Origin: Paracoccaceae bacterium
Lineage (GTDB): Bacteria; Pseudomonadota; Alphaproteobacteria; Rhodobacterales; Rhodobacteraceae
Assembly (NCBI GenBank): GCA_028874915.1
Contig: JAPPHA010000082.1
Location: forward strand, 1-49,019
DNA: 49,019 nucleotides
Direction: 5' to 3'
Positions within the stretch are counted from its first letter, which is position 1. Each line of letters opens with the position of its first letter. Made by a program: the position numbers and the translations under genes. The notes under the pieces were generated by a model. The model saw nothing but the letters and a program-made list of their open reading frames with translations, searched no databases and was not told where the DNA came from. Positions 20,249 through 29,219 of the stretch are shown in pieces.

Positions 20249-21505
20249 ATGGCGATGACTTCCGAGATGACGGGAGACCGCTTTCGGCTGAGCATGCTCA
20301 TATACGACACCCGGTATCGGTCGCAGACCATCCAGGTTGTCGCCATGATCGGATTTATGCTGCTTGCCGCCTGGCTGATCACCAACACGGTCCAGAATCT
20401 CTCCGCACTCGGAAAACCGATCGATTTCAGTTTCCTTGGAGAACCTGCAAGTTACGACATCAATCAACGGCTGTTGGAGTACACGTCGCGCGACACCCAT
20501 CTTCGCGCGTCGGTCCTTGGACTGATCAACACCCTGCTGGTTGCGGCCATGGGTTGCGTCACGGCCACCATCGTCGGTGGAATGGTTGGCATTCTGAGGT
20601 TGTCCAGGAACTGGCTCATCTCGCGGCTCATGGCCATCTATGTGGAGGGGTTCCGCAACGTACCGGTGCTTCTCTGGATCATCCTGGTGATGGCCTTGAT
20701 GATCGAGAGCTTGCCGGCGCCGCGGGCTTTTCGCGGAGAGAACGCCACGGCATCCTTGCAGGTCTTCGATTCCGTGGCGATCACCAACCGGGGCGTTTAC
20801 ATCCCCGAACCGCTTTTCAGCCGCGGTCTCGGAGACGTCAGTGTTTTCGGAGCGTTCTCCATCAGCCTTGACCTGATTGTCTTCCTGGCGGTTCTTGGAG
20901 CTGGAATCTGGGCCGCCGCCTGGGTTCGAAAACGCGCTGACCGGATTCAGGACAGTACCGGGGTCCGGCCCGTCACGTGGTGGCAGCGGATCGGCCTTAT
21001 CGTCATTCCACCGGTCATCGTTCTCACTGCCCTCGGATTTCAGCTCGGCCTGCCGGCATTGAAAGGGTTCAACTTTGCCGGCGGCATCTACATGCGGAAT
21101 TCGCTGATCGCGCTTTGGTTGGCGTTGTCACTCTATACCGCCGCCTTCATCGCGGAAACGGTTCGCGGCGGCATTCTCGCCATCTCGAAAGGGCAGACGG
21201 AAGCGGCAGCTGCGCTCGGGCTGAGACCCAGGCGGATCATGGGCCTGGTGATCCTGCCCCAGGCGCTTCGGGTCATCATTCCGCCATTGATTTCGCAATA
21301 CCTGAACTTGACCAAGAACTCTTCGCTCGCCATCGCCGTTGGCTACATGGATATCACCGGCACGCTCGGGGGCATCACCATGAACCAGACCGGCCGCGAA
21401 CTGGAGTGCATCCTGTTGCTTATGCTCTGTTACCTGGCCCTGTCCCTCGGCATCTCGGCGGTGCTGAACTGGTACAACGAACGAGTCAAGCTCAAGGAAC
21501 GCTGA
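20249..21505 (+). CDS. aapQ: General L-amino acid ABC transporter permease
   Basis: Inner-membrane permease of the polar amino acid family (His/Glu/Gln/Arg class). It has 418 residues, the long form typical of AapQ, with an extra N-terminal segment and a large insertion between the first membrane segments. The EAA coupling loop near residues 320-345 reads KGQTEAAAALGLRPRRIMGL with VILPQALRVIIPPLISQYLN after it. Landmarks YVEGFRNVPVLLWII and NLTKNSSLAIAVGYMDI are diagnostic. It ends one base before aapM. Confidence 0.93.
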   Translation: MAMTSEMTGDRFRLSMLIYDTRYRSQTIQVVAMIGFMLLAAWLITNTVQNLSALGKPIDFSFLGEPASYDINQRLLEYTSRDTHLRASVLGLINTLLVAAMGCVTATIVGGMVGILRLSRNWLISRLMAIYVEGFRNVPVLLWIILVMALMIESLPAPRAFRGENATASLQVFDSVAITNRGVYIPEPLFSRGLGDVSVFGAFSISLDLIVFLAVLGAGIWAAAWVRKRADRIQDSTGVRPVTWWQRIGLIVIPPVIVLTALGFQLGLPALKGFNFAGGIYMRNSLIALWLALSLYTAAFIAETVRGGILAISKGQTEAAAALGLRPRRIMGLVILPQALRVIIPPLISQYLNLTKNSSLAIAVGYMDITGTLGGITMNQTGRELECILLLMLCYLALSLGISAVLNWYNERVKLKER

Positions 21506-21506
21506 G

Positions 21507-22808
21507 ATGGCCGGGACGTCCTTCGTGCGAAAGGAGTTGATGGGGCAGACTCCGCCTCCGATGACGTCGGCCGGCATTATCGGTTGGTTGCGGCAGAACC
21601 TCTTCGGATCCTGGATGAACAGCGTCCTGACGATCCTGTCAGTCGGTTTCATCGCCATCATTCTCTGGGAAGTCCTGCCGTGGATTGTCCGGTCCTCCTG
21701 GACCGCATCTTCGCTCCGGGAGTGCCGGGAAGCGATCGATCTGGCCTGGGGCGATCATGTCGATGGCGCCTGTTGGGCGGTGATCCGGGAACGCTACCTC
21801 CAGTTGATCTACGGATTCTACCCTTCGGAGCAGTACTGGCGTGCCAATCTGGCCTTCATCCTTCTGCTTGTTAGCCTGGCCCCCATATTGTTTCCGGCCC
21901 TCCCGCGGCAAATGTTGTGGTTCTCGGCGGCGTTTCCGTTTCTCTGCTTCTGGCTTCTCTGGGGCGGAACGCTCTGGCTTCCGATTGTCGCCGCCCTCGG
22001 CTTTGCGGTCGGTTATCTGGCCTTCATCGCGGCCAATCGCGCCGCAGGGCAGTTGGCGGGCGCGATTGCGGCTCTTCTGGCGCCGGTCGTCTGGTGGATA
22101 TGGCTGGCAGCGCCCGTGTCCCGGGGGCTCGACAGTGTGATCGGCATTGGCATCGAACCGGTGGAATCTGCCAAGTTCGGTGGGTTCATGTTGTCAGTGA
22201 CCATCGGAATCACCGGAATCGCGCTTTCGCTGCCCATCGGAATCCTGCTGGCGCTCGGACGTCAGTCCGGCCTGGTGATCCTGAAGTCCCTCTGCGTCGG
22301 ATTCATCGAGTTCATTCGCGGTGTTCCCCTGATCACGCTCCTGTTCGTGGCATCGACGCTGCTCAATATCTTCATGCCGCCCGGCACGAATTTCGACATC
22401 ATCCTGCGTGTTGTGATCATGGTAACGCTGTTTTCTTCCGCCTACATGGCGGAAGTCATCAGAGGAGGGTTGGCGGCCTTGCCCAAGGGGCAATTCGAGG
22501 CTGCGGATTCGCTGGGTCTCGACTACTGGAAACGTCAGCGACTGGTGATCATGCCGCAGGCGCTCAAGATTTCGATTCCGGCGATCGTCGGGAACTTCAT
22601 CGGACTGTTCAAGGACACGACGCTGGTCTCGATCATCGGCCTTCTGGATCCCATCGGCCTCACCAACAACATCCGGGCCGACGTCAACTGGAACGGCATT
22701 GTCTGGGAGCTCTACGGTTTCATCGCCCTGCTGTTCTTCATTTTCTGTTTCTCCATGAGCCGATACTCGATGTACCTCGAACGGAAACTCAACACCGACC
22801 ATCGCTGA
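21507..22808 (+). CDS. aapM: General L-amino acid ABC transporter permease
   Basis: Second permease that pairs with AapQ. It has 433 residues, also long form, with several hydrophobic segments before the core. The coupling loop KGQFEAADSLGLDYWKRQRL is followed by VIMPQALKISIPAIVGNFIG and LFKDTTLVSIIGLLDPIGLT, the family signature. FIEFIRGVPLITLLFVAS matches the conserved segment before the periplasmic loop. The start is ATG one base after the aapQ stop. Confidence 0.93.
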   Translation: MAGTSFVRKELMGQTPPPMTSAGIIGWLRQNLFGSWMNSVLTILSVGFIAIILWEVLPWIVRSSWTASSLRECREAIDLAWGDHVDGACWAVIRERYLQLIYGFYPSEQYWRANLAFILLLVSLAPILFPALPRQMLWFSAAFPFLCFWLLWGGTLWLPIVAALGFAVGYLAFIAANRAAGQLAGAIAALLAPVVWWIWLAAPVSRGLDSVIGIGIEPVESAKFGGFMLSVTIGITGIALSLPIGILLALGRQSGLVILKSLCVGFIEFIRGVPLITLLFVASTLLNIFMPPGTNFDIILRVVIMVTLFSSAYMAEVIRGGLAALPKGQFEAADSLGLDYWKRQRLVIMPQALKISIPAIVGNFIGLFKDTTLVSIIGLLDPIGLTNNIRADVNWNGIVWELYGFIALLFFIFCFSMSRYSMYLERKLNTDHR

Positions 22809-22867
22809 CGATGGCCGAAGCCGGACGTGAAGGCGGTTTCGCCGGATCTCAAGGGGGGAGCAAACCA

Positions 22868-23659
22868 ATGTCGGAACTGTTGACGGATCGCGAAATCGAC
22901 CGGTCGCATATGGAAGTCTCCGATGAGGTGGTCATCGAGATCACCGGGATGAACAAGTGGTTCGGCACCTTTCATGTGCTCCGTGACATCAATCTGACCG
23001 TCTTTCGGGGCGAGCGAATCGTCGTCTGTGGACCTTCCGGGGCGGGCAAGTCGATGCTGATCCGCTGCATCAATGCCCTTGAGGAGCACCAGAAGGGACA
23101 GATCGTGGTCGAGGGTACGATCCTCTCCTCGGACCTGAAGAACATCGACAAGATTCGGTCGGAAGTCGGCATGTGCTTCCAGCATTTCAACCTCTTTCCG
23201 CATTTGACGATTCTCGAGAACTGTACGCTGGCGCCGATCTGGGTCCGTAGGGTCCCATTGAAGGAAGCCCAGGAAACAGCGATGCATTTCCTGGAAAAGG
23301 TAAAGATTCCCGATCAGGCGCAGAAATACCCCGGGCAACTGTCTGGGGGCCAACAGCAACGGGTGGCGATTGCACGATCACTCTGCATGCGGCCGAGGAT
23401 CATGCTGTTTGATGAGCCCACCTCGGCGCTCGACCCGGAAATGATCAAGGAAGTTCTCGACACGATGATCGAACTGGCTGAAGAAGGCATGACCATGCTG
23501 TGCGTGACCCACGAGATGGGTTTCGCCCGTCAGGTCGCCAACCGGGTGATCTTCATGGCCGAAGGCCAGGTTGTCGAACAGAATGAACCGGAAGCCTTTT
23601 TCGACAATCCGCAGTCCGATCGCACCAAGCTCTTCCTCAGCCAGATCCTGGGCCACTGA
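22868..23659 (+). CDS. aapP: General L-amino acid ABC transporter ATP-binding protein
   Basis: ATPase of the Aap transporter. It has 263 residues from the ATG at 22868 with a strong GGGGGGAGC ribosome binding site; the open frame back to 21917 is the shadow of aapM. Walker A GPSGAGKS, Q-loop in MCFQHFNLFPHLT, signature LSGGQQQRVAIARSL, Walker B IMLFDEPTSALDPEM and the switch histidine in CVTHEMGFARQVA are all intact. The first 20 residues are a charged extension common in AapP. Confidence 0.95.
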   Translation: MSELLTDREIDRSHMEVSDEVVIEITGMNKWFGTFHVLRDINLTVFRGERIVVCGPSGAGKSMLIRCINALEEHQKGQIVVEGTILSSDLKNIDKIRSEVGMCFQHFNLFPHLTILENCTLAPIWVRRVPLKEAQETAMHFLEKVKIPDQAQKYPGQLSGGQQQRVAIARSLCMRPRIMLFDEPTSALDPEMIKEVLDTMIELAEEGMTMLCVTHEMGFARQVANRVIFMAEGQVVEQNEPEAFFDNPQSDRTKLFLSQILGH

Positions 23660-23752
23660 GCCCGCCCGGGCAGGTGCGGTTTCCTTCGATCGGATGTCCG
23701 GGAGAGTGCCGGCCGGGTCCGGCAATTCGGTTCCCGCGTCCCAAGGCCCACG

Positions 23753-23774
23753 GCGTGTGACGGCGTTCACACGC
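23753..23774. terminator. Inverted repeat between convergent aapP and sixA
   Basis: GCGTGTGA (23753-23760) and TCACACGC (23767-23774) pair perfectly around CGGCGT. A second short one, TGCCGG (23707-23712) with CCGGCA (23719-23724), lies nearer aapP. They sit between two converging genes and may stop transcription from both sides, but neither has a T-run. Confidence 0.35.
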
Positions 23775-23848
23775 GGGTCGCGACCTTGCGAGAGGGGGCG
23801 ACGCCCATCCGAGGCCAGAGAGTCCGGACGGGTCCCGGGGGTGAGGCG

Positions 23849-24367
23849 TCAGGATTCGAGTTCCCGCGGAATCCGGAAGTCGATGAGCCTGCCGGTCGCC
23901 TCGCGAACGGCGTTCCAGGACTCCACGTCGAAATCGATGACGGATGTCGCTGCCGTTGGATAACGCCGAAACTGTTCGTGGCGGTCGGCGTCTGCCGGGT
24001 TCGAAAGTAGCCACGAAGCGAAATGGGCAATTCCGGGGTTGTGGCCGATCATCAGAACCACGGGTTCCGGAGCCCGTCGCAGGATATCCAGCATGCCCGG
24101 CCCACTGCCGTGATAGAGCCCGGGCTCCAGGCGACAGGGGACGCGGGTCCCGGTTGCCTGGACCAGACCCTCAAACGTTTCGACACAGCGTCGCGCGGTC
24201 GAAACCAGGGCCACTTCGGGCAGGAATCCGCTGTCCCTGAGCATCGTACCGATCAAATGGCACGAACGGGTGCCGCGTTTGTTGAGCGGTCGGTCGTGGT
24301 CCCGGAGCCCGGGGGTTGCCCAGCTTGACTTCGCGTGGCGCGTCAGAATGAGACGGTGCCGCACCAT
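23849..24367 (-). CDS. sixA: SixA-like phosphohistidine phosphatase
   Basis: Histidine phosphatase superfamily protein of the short SixA type, 172 residues. The catalytic RHG-type motif is RHAKSSW at residues 10-16. LNKRGTRSCHLIG carries a conserved arginine, and MIGHNPGIAHFASWL near residues 105-120 gives the second catalytic histidine. SixA in E. coli dephosphorylates histidine phosphotransfer proteins; the partner here is unknown. It runs opposite to the aap operon and is 9 bases from the next gene on the same strand. Confidence 0.85.
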   Translation of the reverse strand: MVRHRLILTRHAKSSWATPGLRDHDRPLNKRGTRSCHLIGTMLRDSGFLPEVALVSTARRCVETFEGLVQATGTRVPCRLEPGLYHGSGPGMLDILRRAPEPVVLMIGHNPGIAHFASWLLSNPADADRHEQFRRYPTAATSVIDFDVESWNAVREATGRLIDFRIPRELES

Positions 24368-24376
24368 ACCGTCACT

Positions 24377-25084
24377 CTACAGGAACGCCCGCATGTGGAA
24401 AGCGGATTGTGCGTCTTCCCGACCGGCTCCGGCGCTGAGCGGGCAGGAACGTCGGACGGCGCAGCCTCTCTGCATGCAGTCCTGACCGGATTCTGTCATC
24501 AGGAACGCCTTGCACCGGGCGATGTCGTAACCGTCAGCCGTCAACGCGCCGACCGGGCAGGCTGATCGGCAGGGTTGTTCGGGACATTGATCGCAGGGTG
24601 ACGGCTCCGTCTGTTCGGATTCGTCTTCCGATGACGCATTGCCGTTCTTGAGGTCGTCGGCGAATCCGGCGGCCCCCCGAAAGGAGACCATCAACCCGGA
24701 ATGGTCATGGACGAGCAGGTTCACAGGCGACGGCCAGCACCGACCGCTCTTCAGGGCCCAGTCCGGGAATGGCGCGAATGGCGGGCCGCCGAAGGGGAAC
24801 AGGGGTTCGCCACCAAGGCTCCTGGCGATGCCGGAGATGACCCGGATCGACCAGCGGTCGAGAGGGTGCGGGGCGGGATTGGCGAACTCGGCTGACGCCG
24901 TCACAAGGGTCCAGAAACCGGCGCCGGGTCCGAACAGGACGATGGTCCGAAAACGGCCGTCGAACGGGGCTTCGGAAGCTTTTGCCCGGACGACACCGTT
25001 GACGGCAAGGCAATGACCGCCTGCCGCCGCTGCGACGTCAGCGAGAGTTGTCACGCCGGAACGGGAGCATAAGGCTCCACCCAA
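24377..25084 (-). CDS. Ferredoxin-like protein with two 4Fe-4S motifs
   Basis: It has up to 235 residues. The C-terminal third carries two cysteine clusters of the bacterial ferredoxin type: CDQCPEQPCRSACPVGAL near residues 164-181 and CMQRGCAVRRSCP near 204-216. The layout resembles the iron-sulfur part of epoxyqueuosine-reductase-like proteins, without the cobalamin domain; a redox role is inferred only. The ORF start at 25084 overlaps the upstream hydroxylase gene by 47 bases; a GTG at 25054 would shorten the overlap to 17. No clear ribosome binding site decides between them. Confidence 0.72.
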   Translation of the reverse strand: MGGALCSRSGVTTLADVAAAAGGHCLAVNGVVRAKASEAPFDGRFRTIVLFGPGAGFWTLVTASAEFANPAPHPLDRWSIRVISGIARSLGGEPLFPFGGPPFAPFPDWALKSGRCWPSPVNLLVHDHSGLMVSFRGAAGFADDLKNGNASSEDESEQTEPSPCDQCPEQPCRSACPVGALTADGYDIARCKAFLMTESGQDCMQRGCAVRRSCPLSAGAGREDAQSAFHMRAFL

Positions 25085-25841
25085 GGCGAGCCGGAGCGTC
25101 GTTTTGCCACTTGAGGCCGAGCGTCATGGATTCATGTCCATCGGCCGGTTCAGGCGTATAGGTCCCGAACAGTCGATCCCAGACCGAGAGGGAGAACCCG
25201 AAATTGGTGTCGTGCTCTGGCCGATGGATGGAGTGGTGAACCCTGTGCATGTCCGGCGTGACGACGATCAGCCGGAGCCAGGTCTCGAGACGTGGCGGAA
25301 TTCTGAGATTGGCATGGTTGAACATGGCCATGCCGTTCAACATGACCTCGAACAGGATCACGGCAATTGCCTGCGGGCCGAGCGCGTAGACGCAGCCGAT
25401 CTTGATGATCATTGACAGGGCGATCTCCACCGGATGGAACCGGACGGCGGTGGTCACGTCGACGTCGCGGTCGGCGTGGTGGACGCGGTGCAGGCGCCAG
25501 AGGATCGGGATCTTGTGCATGATCGCATGCTGGCCCCAGATGACGAAGTCGAGACCCACGACCACGATCAGAACTTCCAGCCACAGCGGCCAGTCCAGGT
25601 GGTTGAACAGTCCCCATCCCTTGCCGGCGGCATCGATCGCCGCGCCGACGGCCAGCAAGGGCATGACGATCGCCATCAGTTGAAGGGTCAGGCTGTCGAG
25701 AACGACGATCCCGATGTTCGTGGTCCAGCGCCCGGTTCGAGGCAGCGAGCGACGGCGGCGCGGCAGCAGGGACTCCGCGGATGCCAATCCGGCGAACAGC
25801 GTCAGGAAGACGCCGAGCCTGACAAGGATCTCATATTCCAT
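25038..25841 (-). CDS. Sterol desaturase / fatty acid hydroxylase family membrane protein
   Basis: Di-iron membrane hydroxylase family, 267 residues with about four hydrophobic segments. The eight-histidine pattern is present: [20 protein letters not shown] (residues about 105-125), FHPVEIALS, and [20 protein letters not shown] (about 198-217), followed by [10 protein letters not shown]. Substrates in this family range from sterols to carotenoids and fatty acids and cannot be read from sequence. It overlaps argB upstream by 40 bases and the ferredoxin gene downstream, so the three are probably co-transcribed; a ferredoxin next to a hydroxylase suggests an electron donor. Confidence 0.85.
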   Translation of the reverse strand: MEYEILVRLGVFLTLFAGLASAESLLPRRRRSLPRTGRWTTNIGIVVLDSLTLQLMAIVMPLLAVGAAIDAAGKGWGLFNHLDWPLWLEVLIVVVGLDFVIWGQHAIMHKIPILWRLHRVHHADRDVDVTTAVRFHPVEIALSMIIKIGCVYALGPQAIAVILFEVMLNGMAMFNHANLRIPPRLETWLRLIVVTPDMHRVHHSIHRPEHDTNFGFSLSVWDRLFGTYTPEPADGHESMTLGLKWQNDAPARLGWSLMLPFRRDNSR

Positions 25842-26722
25842 CGGAGGCTCTTTCGTCCAATCAGGGTTCCGATGCCCTCGTCGGTGAACAGTTCGAGCAG
25901 ACAGGCATTGGGAATTCGGCCGTCCATGATGACAACGGCGCGCACGCCTTCGCTGACGGAATCAAGAGCGGTCCGAGTCTTGGGAATCATTCCGCCGTTG
26001 ATGATGCCGTCGTCGATCAGTTCCTGCGCAGCCTGCGGGCTCAAATAGGGAAGAATTTCACCATCCCGGCCCTTCACGCCGGCGACATCGGTCATGAGGA
26101 GAAGCCGGTCGGCCTGAAGTCCCGCGGCGACGGCACCCGCGGCCGTGTCTCCATTGACATTGAACGTTTCTCCATTCTTGCCAGTGCCGAGGGGGGCGAT
26201 CACGGGAATGTAGCCGCCCTCGACGAGCGTGGTGACAAGCCTGGAGTTGATGCCTACGGGGTGTCCGACCATGCCGAGTTCAGGGTCTGCCTGGCGACAG
26301 ACAATCAGGTCGGCGTCTTTTCCCGAGATCCCGACGGCCCGGCCGCCCTGGCCGTTTATCGCCTGAACGATCTTCTTGTTGACGCTGCCGGAGAGCACCA
26401 TTTCGACCACATCAACGGTTTCCCGATCGGAGATCCGTTTGCCCGCCTGGAACTTCGACTGGATTCCAAGTCGCTCAAGGGTCGAATTGATCATCGGGCC
26501 ACCGCCGTGCACGATCACGGGGTTCAGGTTGCACTGCCGCATGAGAACGACGTCTCTCGCCAGACTGACGAGGCCGTGGTCGTCGGCGACGGCAAATCCG
26601 CCCAGCTTGATCACGATGGTCGCGCCGTCGTAACGGCGAATGTGCGGCAGTGCCTCGCTGAGCAGCCGGGCGGCAGCCCGGGAGTTTCGGCCCCGTAAAC
26701 CGGACTTGTTGTGATCCTGCAT
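25802..26722 (-). CDS. argB: Acetylglutamate kinase, divergent
   Basis: Amino acid kinase fold; ArgB phosphorylates N-acetylglutamate in arginine synthesis. It has 306 residues from the ATG at 26722 (AGG just upstream); the open frame extends 17 codons further. Recognisable: [77 protein letters not shown] and [14 protein letters not shown]. Two positions differ from the usual pattern: KYGGHAM is KLGGFAV and HGGGPQI is HGGGPMI. It is probably ArgB, but a paralogue with another acyl-amino acid substrate is possible. Confidence 0.78.
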   Translation of the reverse strand: MQDHNKSGLRGRNSRAAARLLSEALPHIRRYDGATIVIKLGGFAVADDHGLVSLARDVVLMRQCNLNPVIVHGGGPMINSTLERLGIQSKFQAGKRISDRETVDVVEMVLSGSVNKKIVQAINGQGGRAVGISGKDADLIVCRQADPELGMVGHPVGINSRLVTTLVEGGYIPVIAPLGTGKNGETFNVNGDTAAGAVAAGLQADRLLLMTDVAGVKGRDGEILPYLSPQAAQELIDDGIINGGMIPKTRTALDSVSEGVRAVVIMDGRIPNACLLELFTDEGIGTLIGRKSLRWNMRSLSGSASS

Positions 26723-26893
26723 CCTCGGTCCGTCCCGCGGCCAATCCATCCGTCCGACGTGCTTTATCGCCAATCCCGAAATGCGCCAAGAGCGGGCCGA
26801 CCGGGTGCGGGATCGTTCCGGCCCCGGACGGGCGATCCAGGTCTACATCCCGAATCCCGGTCGCCCCCGGAGGGATGACTTTGCCGGACCCGC

Positions 26894-27784
26894 CTACCTT
26901 CCCATCCGAAAGGCTGACGAAACGGCACAGTGATCCGGGTGTGGAGGCTGATACGGCCATTGCCGGAACGACCCTTCCACAAGCATGACCCCGGCCGCGG
27001 CACCACCGGCGACCAGGTGATCGATATGTTCCGAGAACCGGGGGTCGCAGTCGTAGGCCACGCCCGCAGTCAGCAGGCGAAGCGGCGCCGCCGGCGACGA
27101 GAGCAGTTCCCAGACCCAATCTCCGGGCAGTGTCAGGCGGCGGTTGAAGTCACCGAGTATGACGAAGGCTGCGTCTTCGCTCCGACGGGCATCAACCCAG
27201 CCCTTCACATGCATGATCTGGTCGCGGAGCGTCGCACAGGTCGCCTTCCTGCGATCGTCCCGGTCCTGCCGTTCACCCCAGCATCCGGATTTGAGGTGGA
27301 TCGAGAGAAGCCGCAGTTCCCCGCCACCTGCCATGATGGTGATGTCGGTTCCCCAACGCTGGAAGGCATCGTCGCCGCCAAGCGCCTTCAGGTCTTCGTT
27401 CCGACGGTACGTGATGCCTTTGCGGATGGCGAATCCGGTCCCGAGATGCCCGAGGGTGGCTTCAGGTCTGTCCCAGCAGGCCCTCGTTCGTTTCATGGTT
27501 GGCCGCCCGGACATCTCCACATGCCAATCGGATTCCGGGAAAATCCGATGGGCCGCCGCGGCATTTTCCACTTCCTGGAATGCGATGACGTCCGCTTCCT
27601 GTGCCTCGACCCTTTCGGTCAGGGCGGCGTAGTCGGCACCCTCACGTCCGACGCAACCCTCCCCGTCGGTATCGTCCAAATGCTCGAGGTTCCAGGCGGC
27701 GACATGCAATTCGTCGGCAAACACGACGGCGGGCGCCAGGGACAGGATGAGCATCGGCAGCAACCCGAACCGGAACAGGTTCAT
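26894..27784 (-). CDS. Secreted endonuclease/exonuclease/phosphatase family protein
   Basis: Mg-dependent phosphoesterase fold. It has 296 residues from MNLFRFGLLPMLILSLAPAV, a signal peptide ending near residue 23 before DELHVAAWNLEHL. Catalytic landmarks in order: Asn/Glu in AWNLEHL, Glu in IAFQEVEN, His in LLSIHLKSG, Asp/Asn in VILGDFNR, His in FSEHIDHLV and the final Asp/His in HPDHCAV. Several cysteines suggest disulfides in the periplasm. The substrate may be nucleic acid or a phospholipid/inositol phosphate; not decidable here. Confidence 0.85.
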   Translation of the reverse strand: MNLFRFGLLPMLILSLAPAVVFADELHVAAWNLEHLDDTDGEGCVGREGADYAALTERVEAQEADVIAFQEVENAAAAHRIFPESDWHVEMSGRPTMKRTRACWDRPEATLGHLGTGFAIRKGITYRRNEDLKALGGDDAFQRWGTDITIMAGGGELRLLSIHLKSGCWGERQDRDDRRKATCATLRDQIMHVKGWVDARRSEDAAFVILGDFNRRLTLPGDWVWELLSSPAAPLRLLTAGVAYDCDPRFSEHIDHLVAGGAAAGVMLVEGSFRQWPYQPPHPDHCAVSSAFRMGR

Positions 27785-28239
27785 CCCAATATCCCTTTCT
27801 TTCCGCACGACGGATCTGTCGGCCGCTGCCAACCGGGTGCGTTTCGGCCACGATCCGATTTGCCTCTGACAATTGGAACGAGACTCGGCGCGGGTCGCGC
27901 CATGACGGAAAGTTACCGTTGCTGCACAGGTCCTTCAACAGGATCTGTTCTGATGCGCGATGATCTGAACCAATGACACGGAGTGCTCGTCATCGAGTGG
28001 ACGAGACACATGAGAGAGCAGGCGGGATCAGAGCCGGGTCGACCGCTCGCGTTCGGCGAACGAACTGCCGGAGTTGAAAACTCGTGTCGCGTGCAACGTA
28101 ACCGGGTTCACCGAACTGGAGACCCGCGCTCTGACGGATTTCGCAGGATACGAGGGTCTCGCGCCCTTCGATTTGGTGCTCCAATGCGAGAGTTGCGTCC
28201 TGTTCCGGCACCCGGCAAGGGCGATCCTGGATCACAATG
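27785..28239. other. Intergenic region without recognised gene
   Basis: 455 bases between the gntR stop and the start of the secreted phosphoesterase, both on the minus strand. Open frames on the plus strand here have unlikely composition and no family resemblance. It probably holds the promoter of the phosphoesterase gene. No strong inverted repeat was seen. Confidence 0.4.
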
Positions 28240-28998
28240 TTATTGGACGGCTGCCTTCACCGAGTCTCGATTGCGCCGCCACTCCTTTGCCTGCGCAAAG
28301 CTTTCGCGCAGGTAGACCATCTGTTCGTCTATGGCATCTTCAGCCTCTGCCAGGTCCTGGTCACGGAGCGCACGCCAGATCTTTTCATGTTGCTCGATAA
28401 TTTTCTGCCGTTCTCGAAAACGAAAGATCACCATGTTCTCTACTGGCTGCAAAGCTTCGATCACCGTAAACATCTGGAACTGCATGACCGGGTTGTGTGT
28501 CGCGTCGACGAGCGCACGATGGAATCGGACGTCTGATGCGCAAAACTCCTCGTCCGTCAGCGCTTCGTCCGTCTGAAGCTTGATTTCTGCTGCCATACGG
28601 TCCAGTTCGGCACTGCTCCTGCGCTTGATCGCCAGACGAATGCATACGAGCTCAAGTTCGTGGCGGGCCTCGGCAATCTCGGTCAGATCGAACACGCCCA
28701 GGCTGACCATGAGGGCCACGGAAGACATCAAGTCCTGCGACACGTCTTCGGTACTCGGCGCCTGCACGAATGTCCCCCCGGCAGGGCCGCGTCGGGACCG
28801 AATGAGACTCTTGGCGGCGAGCCGTTTCAGGGCCTCGCGTATGGTCGGGCGGGAAACACTGAACTGTCGGGCCAGTTCCGCTTCAGTTGGCAGCTTTTCG
28901 TCAACCTTCAGGGTGCCGTTGGTGATGGCGCGCCGAATTTGTTCAGCGATTTGCTTGGCAACACTCTCTGTCACGACGGGTTCGTAATTCAAAGCCAT
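28240..28998 (-). CDS. GntR-family transcriptional regulator, FadR subfamily
   Basis: It has 252 residues from MALNYEPVVTESVAKQIAEQ; the in-frame upstream start gives an unlikely leader. The winged helix-turn-helix is at residues about 12-75 (KLPTEAELARQFSVSRPTIR, EALKRLAAKSLIRSRRG). The C-terminal FCD ligand domain has the usual metal and ligand positions in TEIAEARHELELVCIRLA, FHRALVDATHNPVMQF and EQHEKIWRALRDQDLAEA. It diverges from the large LIV-type transport operon and is the obvious candidate regulator; the ligand is probably the imported compound or a product of it. Confidence 0.9.
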   Translation of the reverse strand: MALNYEPVVTESVAKQIAEQIRRAITNGTLKVDEKLPTEAELARQFSVSRPTIREALKRLAAKSLIRSRRGPAGGTFVQAPSTEDVSQDLMSSVALMVSLGVFDLTEIAEARHELELVCIRLAIKRRSSAELDRMAAEIKLQTDEALTDEEFCASDVRFHRALVDATHNPVMQFQMFTVIEALQPVENMVIFRFRERQKIIEQHEKIWRALRDQDLAEAEDAIDEQMVYLRESFAQAKEWRRNRDSVKAAVQ

Positions 28999-29167
28999 GT
29001 CTACTTTGGATCCGAAATCGAAATCTGGACGATCACATTGGGGTGGCGGATGACCGGGTTCCCTCTTTTCCTGTTCGATTGGACACGCGTGCCGTTCCGC
29101 AGCGGGGGAGCGCACACGTAGGTCATGTCAATGCACCTCTTTGGTCCATGCAAAACGACGAGCGTAG

Positions 29168-29219
29168 CAATATTCATCGATTTGCTTGACAAATATTGAA
29201 ATACGTGAAAATTGTCAAG
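29168..29219. promoter_or_regulatory. Divergent promoter/operator with palindromes
   Basis: CTTGACAA (29185-29192) and TTGTCAAG (29212-29219) form a perfect 8-bp inverted repeat with a 19-base spacer. Each arm supplies TTGACA, so both strands get a -35 box; on the minus strand TATTTG follows after 17 bases. A second perfect pair, CAATATT (29168-29174) and AATATTG (29192-29198), overlaps it. The position about 190 bases before gntR and 600 bases before the binding-protein gene fits an operator for the GntR regulator. Confidence 0.5.

Noticed and set aside
21917-22867. A 5' extension of the aapP frame
   Set aside because: It overlaps aapM completely in another frame. The ATG at 22868 has a strong ribosome binding site and gives the family length.
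26930-27976. A 348-codon plus-strand frame opposite the secreted phosphoesterase
   Set aside because: The minus-strand frame has all catalytic motifs and a signal peptide; the plus-strand one has none.
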